Source: Microbacterium arborescens | GTDB taxonomy: Bacteria > Actinomycetota > Actinomycetes > Actinomycetales > Microbacteriaceae | NCBI GenBank assembly: GCA_003339645.1 | Contig: QNUV01000021.1 | Coordinates: 558,001-622,000 of the forward strand | Reading direction: 5' to 3' | DNA length: 64,000 nt | Shown here: piece by piece, positions 7,826 through 14,674 of the stretch | Layout: each line of letters begins with the position of its first letter | Numbering within the stretch: position 1 is the first letter of the stretch | Position numbers and translations under genes: made by a program | Notes under the pieces: model-generated | Database searches by the model: none | Told to the model about the DNA's origin: nothing | The model's input: the letters and a program-made list of their open reading frames with translations, nothing else

Positions 7826-8560
7826 TCAGCCGATGACGGCGATGCGCTGCTCGTCGCCCGCGGGCGACACCAGCACGATCTCGCCCGGACGAGCGTCGTC
7901 CGAGACGCCGTCGACCCCGAGCACGCTCAGCCGGGGGGCGTAGTCCATCGTGCAGACCTGATCGGCCGCTCCGGCGGCCTCGGTGGCGCGCACCGCCTCA
8001 CCGTCGAGCGCCACGGTCTCGAACACGGGCGGGCAGCTCGACGAACCCCAGGTGAGCAGCACGAGTCCCGCGTCATCGAACCAGCCGGCGCTCGGCACCA
8101 TGTCGCCGGTCACCTCGCCCGTCGGCCCCTCGAGCCCGGCGACCCCGTCCAGATCGGCGTCGCCGGTGTATCCGCCGGTCACGACGATGTCGACGTCCTG
8201 GGTGGGGTCGACGCCCGCCGGCAGCCCGACGTACGACGCGCGCGGAACGTAGTCGCGCGTGCAGGCCGTGCCCTCGGGGTCGGTGAGCTCGACGGTGACC
8301 GTCTGTCCCGACGCCGTCACCTCGCCGACGACGGGCTGACACGAGGAGCTGCCGTACGTCACGAGGCCGACAGCACGGCCGCCGTCGAGCCACGCCGCCT
8401 CGACATCGGCGTCCTGCGACGGCGCCGCCGAGCCGGTATCCGACCCGCTGGCACCCGTGTCGCCGGGCGCGGCCCCGCCGGGGGTCGTGGCGCAGCCTGC
8501 GAGCGCGAGCGCCGAGAGGAGCAGCAGAGCGGATGCCGCGGTCGTGCGTGTCGTCGTCAT
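7826..8560 (-). CDS. Lipoprotein with duplicated domain, unknown function
   Basis: This 244-aa protein starts with a lipoprotein signal and lipobox (LALAGC, Cys at about residue 23) and a Gly/Ser/Asp-rich linker. The body has two similar halves of about 70-75 residues. Each opens with a W-x-D-x-G-like strand, then (T)(Y/W)GSSSC-x-PV, then a Cys followed by a D-Y-x-P-R block. The first half has CTRDYVPRASY and the second CTMDYAPRLSV. Each half therefore has two Cys that may form a disulphide. It is probably anchored on the outer face of the membrane. I do not recognise the family. Confidence 0.8.
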   Translation of the reverse strand: MTTTRTTAASALLLLSALALAGCATTPGGAAPGDTGASGSDTGSAAPSQDADVEAAWLDGGRAVGLVTYGSSSCQPVVGEVTASGQTVTVELTDPEGTACTRDYVPRASYVGLPAGVDPTQDVDIVVTGGYTGDADLDGVAGLEGPTGEVTGDMVPSAGWFDDAGLVLLTWGSSSCPPVFETVALDGEAVRATEAAGAADQVCTMDYAPRLSVLGVDGVSDDARPGEIVLVSPAGDEQRIAVIG

Positions 8561-8620
8561 GGTCTCATCCTTCCGTCATCCCGAAAGTGTCGCGTCGCCG
8601 CGCATCGTCTCAGAACCCGA

Positions 8621-10096
8621 TCACTGCAGCGCGGAGGTCAAGCGCGCGAGGTTGTCGAGCACCGTCGACCGGAGCGGCTGCTTCATCCACTCCTCGAGGG
8701 TGAGCTCACGCGAGAGCGACCGGTACTGGTCTTCGACCTGACGCAGCTGGGCGATGAACTCCTCGCCGCGCACGAGCATGGAGATCTCGAGGTTCAGACC
8801 GAACGACCGCATGTCCATGTTGCTCGAGCCGATGATGGCCACATCGTCGTCGATCGTCAGGCTCTTCGTATGCAGGATGTAGGGCTTGCGATACATCCAG
8901 ATCTTCACGCCCGCCCGCAGCAGCGCCTCGTAGTAGCTGCGCTGGGCGTGGTAGACCATCGCCTGGTCGCCCTCTTCCGAGACGAACAGCTCGACCTGCA
9001 GGCCGCGCTGGCAGGCCGTCTGCACCGCCAGCAGCAGCCCCTCGTCGGGCACGAAGTACGGGCTCACGATGATGACGCGCTTCTGCGCCGCGAACAGCAG
9101 GGCGGTGAACAGCTTGAGGTTGTTCTGGAACTCGAACCCGGGCCCGGACGGGACGATCTGGCAGTCCAGGTCGCCCGGCCCGCTCTCGAGCTCGAACAGA
9201 CCCACGTCTTCGGAGGGCGCCGAGCCGGTCTCGCTGTACCAGTCCGAGAGGAACACCGCGTCGATGCTCGCCACCACGGGGCCCTGCACCCGCACCATCA
9301 GGTCGACCCAGTGCAGGCCGCGCTTGATGTTCTTCTTCAGGTTGTAGGTCGAGTCGGTCATGTTCTGCGACCCGGTGAACGCCACCCGCCCGTCCACGAC
9401 GATGAGCTTGCGGTGGTTGCGCAGGTCGGGCCGCTGGTATTTGCCGCGCAGCGGCTGCACCGGGAGCATGTGGTGCCAGTCCGCGCCCATCGCCGTGAGG
9501 CGCTTCACCGTGGCGCGATAGTTCGGCTTGCCGCGGTTGGCCCAGTAGTCCAGGAGCACGCGCACGGTCACACCGCGCGCGGCGACCTCTTCGAGCGCGG
9601 CGAAGAAGACGTCGGTCGTCTCGTCGGACTGGAGGATGTAGAACTCCACGTGCACGTATCGCTCGGCTTTGCGGACCTCCTCCGCCATGCGGCGGATGCT
9701 CTCCTCGTAGTCGGAGATGATCTCGGCGCCGTTGTCGCCCGCGAGCGGCATCGCGCCGAGGTTGCGGTTGAGCGTGACGACCGAGGTGAACCACGCGGGG
9801 GCGTCGGGACGCAGAGTGCCGAAGTCGAGCCCCTCACTGGTCTCGCGGATGTACTGGTTGATCTCGCGCTGCATCCGGCGCCGCTTTCGCGGCAGACGGG
9901 GATTGCCGATCAGAAGGAACAGCAGCACGCCGACGAACGGGATGAAGTAGATCGCGAGCAGCCACGCCATCGCGGCCGTGGGGCGCCGGTTGCGGGGCAC
10001 GACGATGATCGCCGTGATGCGGATGACGAGGTCGGCGATGAAGACCAGGACGAGCCACCAACCGGGGAACTCGAACGCGGTGAACTCGATCGTCAC
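8621..10096 (-). CDS. cls: Cardiolipin synthase (phospholipase D family)
   Basis: This 491-aa membrane enzyme joins two phosphatidylglycerol molecules or transfers a phosphatidyl group to make cardiolipin. It has two N-terminal TM segments (about residues 12-33 and 42-63) and two HKD catalytic motifs. The first is HRKLIVVD with His228 and the second is HTKSLTID with His409, each followed by the G-S-x-N motif. Length and order match the bacterial Cls family. The start is GTG at 10096. It stands alone, followed on the same strand by the lipoprotein gene 60 bp downstream. Confidence 0.93.
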   Translation of the reverse strand: MTIEFTAFEFPGWWLVLVFIADLVIRITAIIVVPRNRRPTAAMAWLLAIYFIPFVGVLLFLLIGNPRLPRKRRRMQREINQYIRETSEGLDFGTLRPDAPAWFTSVVTLNRNLGAMPLAGDNGAEIISDYEESIRRMAEEVRKAERYVHVEFYILQSDETTDVFFAALEEVAARGVTVRVLLDYWANRGKPNYRATVKRLTAMGADWHHMLPVQPLRGKYQRPDLRNHRKLIVVDGRVAFTGSQNMTDSTYNLKKNIKRGLHWVDLMVRVQGPVVASIDAVFLSDWYSETGSAPSEDVGLFELESGPGDLDCQIVPSGPGFEFQNNLKLFTALLFAAQKRVIIVSPYFVPDEGLLLAVQTACQRGLQVELFVSEEGDQAMVYHAQRSYYEALLRAGVKIWMYRKPYILHTKSLTIDDDVAIIGSSNMDMRSFGLNLEISMLVRGEEFIAQLRQVEDQYRSLSRELTLEEWMKQPLRSTVLDNLARLTSALQ

Positions 10097-10155
10097 GCCG
10101 CCCCTCCGATCTCCTCGGAATCAGCGTATCGGGCGCGACCGCTCATCCCACGGGT

Positions 10156-10347
10156 TCAGGGGGCCGGGCTGTCGGGCGCGGGAGCGGCGAGCCCACGGGC
10201 CGCACGCTCCTCCGCCTCGATCTTCGCGTACGCCCGGCGCTCGGTGCGATCCATGCGCAAGATGCCGCGGAGGACGAAGACGAAGAGAACCGAGACCACG
10301 AGGGTCGGCAGCAGCGACCAGATGACCGCGCTCACGTACTCGTCCAT
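10156..10347 (-). CDS. Small single-span membrane protein
   Basis: This 63-aa protein (MDEYVSAVIW start) has one N-terminal TM helix (about residues 5-27) followed by a basic and acidic cytoplasmic tail (RMDRTERRAYAKIEAEERAA) and a Pro/Ala end. Its ATG at 10347 lies 5 bp after the stop of the DUF4192 gene, so it is probably co-transcribed with it and with cls. Function is unknown. Similar short tails occur next to cls genes in actinobacteria, but I cannot confirm a family. Confidence 0.65.
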   Translation of the reverse strand: MDEYVSAVIWSLLPTLVVSVLFVFVLRGILRMDRTERRAYAKIEAEERAARGLAAPAPDSPAP

Positions 10348-10352
10348 GCTCC

Positions 10353-11522
10353 CTATCGTACGTGTCCCCGCTGATGAAAGGCCCAGTCGGGCAGGTGGCC
10401 GATCTGCGCGAACGACATCAGGATCTCGGCGAGCCCGTGGTCGGGGTCGATCTCGAGCGCCCGCTCGGCGTACGACGCGGCGTGCGTGGATCGCCCCAGC
10501 GCCCAGGCGAGCCATGCGCACAGCGCGAGCGGTCCCGGCCGCAATCGACGCGGGGCCAGTGCGGCGACCTCTCGCACCACCGCGAGCGCGGCGAGCAGGC
10601 GGTCGGGGTCGGGTCTGTCGCCGTCGCCCCACATGATGCGCCCGAGCCGTTCGGGGTACTCCTCACCTCGCTCCCACCGTCGCTGGGCTTCGAGGGCGTC
10701 CTCGCCGCGGTCGGCATCCGTCGCCCACTGCACGAGGGCGACATCGCGCAGCGACGGTCGTGACAGGCACCAGACCAGCAGCGCCACGACGAGAGGGTCG
10801 AGCTCGGCGGGATCGCCCCCGAGCACCCGCTCGAACAGTCGCGGCGGGGCGTCGAGCTCGCACGCCGCCTCGAGTGCGGCGGGGTCGACACCGCCGCCCT
10901 CCGCCCCCGACTCGCGCGTATGCCGGCGGCCACCGCCGACCCGCGGGATGCCGCACACCACCGCGAGCGCCGTCTCGAGCGAGCGGAGCGCGCCGCCCAC
11001 CGCGCGTCGTTCTGCGGCGCTGCGACGCGGCAGAACGGCGCCCGATGCGTGATCGCTGTCGATCGCGGGATCGGGGCCCGGACCGGGGTGCCGCGCAGCG
11101 GCCCGCTCGATCTCGTCGAGAGACCGGCCGCCCGTCGGGCACGACGAATCGAGGTGTGACCCCCAGCCGTCGGTCGCGACGGTCAGCAGGTCGACGACCC
11201 GCACACCGCAGACGTCGGCCGCCCGGCTGACCGCCTCCAGGACGGGCACCCCCGGCAGCCCGTCAGCCGCCGACTCCGGGACGTACGCGATCGCTGTCAG
11301 GGCATCGGCGTCCGGAATGCGGCACACCATCCCGACGATCGTCGCAGCGGCACTGTCGAGGTCGCCGAGCGCGCCGGTCGGCAGGTCGACGCGCATCGCG
11401 CCGAGGCTCCGCGACCCCGCGAAAGGCACCACGATGAGGCTTCGGCTCGGGACGAAGCCGAGCAGATGAGGAACGAGGGAGAGGAAGTGCGCGGCATCCG
11501 CGGCGCGAACAGTCGTGGTCAT
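10353..11522 (-). CDS. DUF4192 family protein
   Basis: This 389-aa actinobacterial protein has no known activity. The N-terminus HFLSLVPHLLGFVPSRSLIV with a following strand and basic residue is characteristic of DUF4192. The C-terminal part contains a helical repeat that reads like a short TPR (AWLAWALGRSTHAASYAERA, then LEIDPDHGLAEILMSF). The central region is Arg/Gly/Asp-rich and variable. It has no signal peptide. It is upstream of the small membrane protein and cls on the same strand, with a 96-bp gap to lysS. Family assignment is fairly sure; role is not known. Confidence 0.85.
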   Translation of the reverse strand: MTTTVRAADAAHFLSLVPHLLGFVPSRSLIVVPFAGSRSLGAMRVDLPTGALGDLDSAAATIVGMVCRIPDADALTAIAYVPESAADGLPGVPVLEAVSRAADVCGVRVVDLLTVATDGWGSHLDSSCPTGGRSLDEIERAAARHPGPGPDPAIDSDHASGAVLPRRSAAERRAVGGALRSLETALAVVCGIPRVGGGRRHTRESGAEGGGVDPAALEAACELDAPPRLFERVLGGDPAELDPLVVALLVWCLSRPSLRDVALVQWATDADRGEDALEAQRRWERGEEYPERLGRIMWGDGDRPDPDRLLAALAVVREVAALAPRRLRPGPLALCAWLAWALGRSTHAASYAERALEIDPDHGLAEILMSFAQIGHLPDWAFHQRGHVR

Positions 11523-11618
11523 GCAGACCAGGCTGGCGCCGGGCGAGGCGGTGCAGAGCGCGAGCGGGACGGGATGTGGAAACCCGGACGGACCTCGCGG
11601 CCTCGCAGGAATCGGCGG

Positions 11619-13136
11619 TTACTTGACCAGCGGGAAGAGGATCGTCTCCCGGATGCCGAGGCCCGTGATCGCCATGAGCAGGCGGTCGATGCCCATGCCC
11701 ATGCCGCCGGTGGGCGGCATCCCGTGCTCGAGCGCCCGCAAGAACTCCTCGTCGACGCGCATCGCCTCGTCGTCGCCGCGAGCGGCGAGCTTGGCCTGCT
11801 CGACGAAACGCTCGCGCTGGATGACCGGGTCGACGAGCTCGGAGTAGCCGGTCGCCAGCTCGAAGCCGCGGACGTAGAGGTCCCACTTCTCCACGACGCC
11901 CGCGATCGTGCGGTGCTCACGGACGAGCGGCGACGTGTCGACAGGGAAGTCCATCACGAAGGTGGGGCGCTCGAGCCCGCCCTTGACGAAGTGCTCCCAG
12001 AGCTCTTCGACGAGCTTGCCGTGCGTCGCGACCTTCTCGGGCACGACGACGCCCACCTCGGCGGCGAGCGTCTGGAGCTCCTCGAGCGAGGTGGCGGGCG
12101 TGATCTCGCGCCCCGCGGCGGCCGAGAGCGAGTCGTACATCGAGATGCGGTCCCATTCGCCGCCGAGATCGAACTCGGTGCCGTCGGCCCACGTGACGGT
12201 CGTCGATCCCGCGACGGCGATCGCCGCGTTCTGGATGAGCTCCTGCGTCAGATCGGCGATGCCGTTGTAGTCGCTGTACGCCTGGTAGGCCTCGAGCATC
12301 GCGAACTCGGGGCTGTGGGTCGAGTCGGCGCCCTCGTTGCGGAAGTTCCGGTTGATCTCGAACACGCGGTCGATCCCGCCCACGACGGCGCGCTTGAGGA
12401 ACAGCTCGGGCGCGATGCGCAGGTACAGCTCCGTGTCGAAGGCGTTCGAGTGCGTGATGAACGGGCGCGCGGCGGCACCACCGTGCTGCACCTGCAGCAT
12501 CGGGGTCTCGACTTCGAGGAAGCCGTGCTCGTCGAACGTGCGACGCAGCGAAGCGTTGACCTTCGCTCGGGCCACGACCGTCTCGCGCGCGGTGTCGCGC
12601 ACGATGAGGTCGAGGAAGCGCGAGCGCACGCGGCTCTCCTCGCTCAGCTCGGAGTGCAGGTTCGGCAGCGGCAGCAGCGCCTTCGACGCGATCTGCCACG
12701 CGGACACCATGATCGACAGCTCGCCGCGGCGGCTGGAGATGACCTGGCCCGTGACCGAGACGTGGTCGCCCAGGTCGACGAGCTCCTTCCACGCCTGCAG
12801 CGACTCGTCGCCGACCTCGGCGAGCGAGACCATGGCCTGGATGCGGCTGCCGTCGCCCGACTGCAGCGACGCGAAGCAGAGCTTGCCGGTGTTGCGGCTG
12901 AACACGACGCGTCCCGCGACCGACGCGGTCACGCCGGTCTCGGCGCCCGCCTCGAGGTCGGCGAAGCGCTCGCGCAGCGCCGGGATGGTGTCGGTGACGG
13001 CCACGGCGACGGGATAGGCGCCGCCCGCGGCATCCGCTCGTTCGCTCAGCAGCCGCTCGCGCTTGGCGAGGCGCACGGCCTTCTGCTCGATGACGTCGTC
13101 GGCGTCGTCGACGGGGGGCACGGGCGCGTCGCTCAT
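11619..13136 (-). CDS. lysS: Lysyl-tRNA synthetase, class II
   Basis: This 505-aa enzyme charges tRNA-Lys with lysine. It has an N-terminal OB-fold anticodon-binding domain (about residues 55-150) and a class II catalytic domain with motif 2 (FRNEGADSTHSPEF) and motif 3 (GMGIDRLLM). The start ATG at 13136 (MSDAPVPPVDD) is chosen because the sequence further upstream in frame comes from the repeat-rich spacer. A GGAG-type ribosome site precedes it. Length is normal. It follows the folate/PH-domain operon on the same strand, an order common in actinobacteria. There, panC and panD often occupy the place that the SUMF1-like gene holds here. Confidence 0.95.
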   Translation of the reverse strand: MSDAPVPPVDDADDVIEQKAVRLAKRERLLSERADAAGGAYPVAVAVTDTIPALRERFADLEAGAETGVTASVAGRVVFSRNTGKLCFASLQSGDGSRIQAMVSLAEVGDESLQAWKELVDLGDHVSVTGQVISSRRGELSIMVSAWQIASKALLPLPNLHSELSEESRVRSRFLDLIVRDTARETVVARAKVNASLRRTFDEHGFLEVETPMLQVQHGGAAARPFITHSNAFDTELYLRIAPELFLKRAVVGGIDRVFEINRNFRNEGADSTHSPEFAMLEAYQAYSDYNGIADLTQELIQNAAIAVAGSTTVTWADGTEFDLGGEWDRISMYDSLSAAAGREITPATSLEELQTLAAEVGVVVPEKVATHGKLVEELWEHFVKGGLERPTFVMDFPVDTSPLVREHRTIAGVVEKWDLYVRGFELATGYSELVDPVIQRERFVEQAKLAARGDDEAMRVDEEFLRALEHGMPPTGGMGMGIDRLLMAITGLGIRETILFPLVK

Positions 13137-13189
13137 GGCAGAAAAACTCCTCGGGATTCGACGTGCCAGTCTACCGAGCGCGCCACGGC

Positions 13190-13225
13190 TGCTCGGCGAT
13201 ACACCCGTGCTCGGCGATACACCCG
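13190..13225. repeat. 18-bp perfect tandem duplication
   Basis: TGCTCGGCGATACACCCG occurs twice in direct tandem (13190-13207 and 13208-13225), immediately before the palindromic element at 13224. It is non-coding spacer between the SUMF1-like gene and lysS. Confidence 0.85.
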
Positions 13226-13292
13226 TCGGACCGGCGGTGCTGGTGTCGCCTCGGCGGCGCCGCGGCACGACTCCAGCACCGCCGGTCCGACG
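13224..13292. repeat. Palindromic element with 20-bp perfect arms
   Basis: The arm 13224-13243 (CGTCGGACCGGCGGTGCTGG) is perfectly complementary to 13273-13292, around a 29-bp loop that is itself partly palindromic. It sits after the stop of the last gene of the folate operon and before lysS. It could act as a terminator stem, although no T-run is present. By size it belongs with the other palindromic elements of this window. Confidence 0.65.
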
Positions 13293-13334
13293 AATGTGCA
13301 CCCAGCACGCCGCCGGCAGCGCCGAGCCGGCCGG

Positions 13335-13973
13335 CTACGCGACGGGACCGCGGGCGACGCGCAGGCCGATGTCGTCGTGCGCGCTGTCGGGGCGGGCCCC
13401 GCGGCGCGTGCCCGCCCGCACGGATGTCGCGGCGTCGGCGAACCCACCGCCCCGGAACACCCGGTCGCGCGACCCGGTGTCGGGGGAGAAGAGGTCCCAG
13501 CACCACTCCGAGACGTTTCCGAGCATGTCGAACAGGCCGAAGAGGTTCGGATGCCGCCCGCCCACGTTCTGCGGCGACGAGAGGTTGTCGGCCGCGGTCC
13601 AGGCGATCTCGGCGAGCGGGCCGTAGTGCGCCGCCGCCGAACCCGCACGGCAGGCGTACTCCCACTCGCGCTCCGTCGGCAGCCGGTACCCGTCGGCGTC
13701 GTCGTACCAGTGCACCTCGTCGCCGTCGACGGCGTAGGCGGAATCGAGCCCCTCCCACTCCGACAGCGCGTTGCAGAAGCGCACGGCCCGCAGCCACGAC
13801 ACCGCGACGGCCGGGCGACGGGGATGCGCGGCGGTGATCCCGAGCACCTCCCCGAGCTGCTCTTCGGTCACGGGATAGACGCCGATCTCGAAGGAGGCGA
13901 CCCGCGGTCCCCGCCCCGCGCCGGCGACGGGCAGCTCTCCGGCCGGGATGCGGACGAGCTCGACGTCGCTCAC
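13335..13973 (-). CDS. SUMF1/formylglycine-generating-enzyme-like protein lacking active-site Cys
   Basis: This 212-aa protein has the SUMF1/FGE-sulfatase fold: VYPVTEEQL, a RLPTEREWEYACRAG motif, GLFDMLGNVSEWCWD and a C-terminal RGGGF...R-x-G-x-R block. In true formylglycine-generating enzymes this last block carries two cysteines. Here (DAATSVRAGTRRGARP) there are none, so oxidation of sulfatase cysteines is unlikely. The fold also serves in ergothioneine synthesis and as a binding module. The GTG start at 13973 overlaps the DUF2520 stop (GTGA), so it is the last gene of the long operon. Its role is unknown. Confidence 0.85.
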   Translation of the reverse strand: MSDVELVRIPAGELPVAGAGRGPRVASFEIGVYPVTEEQLGEVLGITAAHPRRPAVAVSWLRAVRFCNALSEWEGLDSAYAVDGDEVHWYDDADGYRLPTEREWEYACRAGSAAAHYGPLAEIAWTAADNLSSPQNVGGRHPNLFGLFDMLGNVSEWCWDLFSPDTGSRDRVFRGGGFADAATSVRAGTRRGARPDSAHDDIGLRVARGPVA

Positions 13974-14674
13974 AGCAGTTCGTCGTCGGGGTCCGCGCCC
14001 CGGCCCGCGGCGGTGAGCGCACGGTCGACCGTCGAGTGCACGAGCGTCGAGAGGAAGCGCCCCGGGGCGTCGACTCCGGCGTCCTCGAGCAACGCGGCCG
14101 ACTGCTGGACGATCGAGGCGGCGAACTGCGTCGCGGTCGCGATCGCCTCGGCGTAGGCCGGACGGTCGGCGTCGGCGACGACGACGGGCTCGCAGCCCAG
14201 CTCGACGGCGAGCGCCTGCCCGATCGGCAGGACGGCTGCCGGCGCGGTCACCGCGGCGTAGGCGCCCGTGAGCTGGCGGAGGTCGAGGGTCGACCCGGTG
14301 AACGCGATCGCCGGGTGCACCGCGAGCGGGATGGCGCCTCGCGCGGCCGCGGGCGCCAGCACGTCGAGCCCGTGCCCGGGGTCGGTGTGCAGCACGAGCT
14401 GCCCGACCTGCCAGGCTCCGAGCTCGGCGAGGCCGCTGACCAGCGGGCCGAGCTCGTCGTGCGGCACCGCGATGACGACGAGCTCGCTGCGGCGCACGAC
14501 CTCGTCGGCGTCGAGCACCGGCACCCCCGGGATGACCGCGTCGACGCGTTCCCGATCGGAACCCGCGGTGACGCCGGTCAGCGCATGACCGGCACCCGCG
14601 AGCGCCGCGCCGATCACGGGCCCCACCCGGCCGGCGCCGATGATGCCGACGCCCAGGCGCGAGTTCGCGGTCAT
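13970..14674 (-). CDS. DUF2520 Rossmann-like oxidoreductase-type protein
   Basis: This 234-aa protein opens with a dinucleotide-binding motif, VGIIGAGRVGPVIG, at residues 8-21. A second domain has HPAIAFTG and a helical C-terminus. That matches the Rossmann-like/DUF2520 family, which looks like a 6-phosphogluconate or ketopantoate reductase relative. The position next to lysS and folate genes, where many actinobacteria carry panC and panD, makes a pantothenate-related role possible. That is inference; the substrate is unknown. The ATG at 14674 overlaps the upstream stop (ATGA) and the stop overlaps the SUMF1-like GTG. Confidence 0.85.
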   Translation of the reverse strand: MTANSRLGVGIIGAGRVGPVIGAALAGAGHALTGVTAGSDRERVDAVIPGVPVLDADEVVRRSELVVIAVPHDELGPLVSGLAELGAWQVGQLVLHTDPGHGLDVLAPAAARGAIPLAVHPAIAFTGSTLDLRQLTGAYAAVTAPAAVLPIGQALAVELGCEPVVVADADRPAYAEAIATATQFAASIVQQSAALLEDAGVDAPGRFLSTLVHSTVDRALTAAGRGADPDDELL

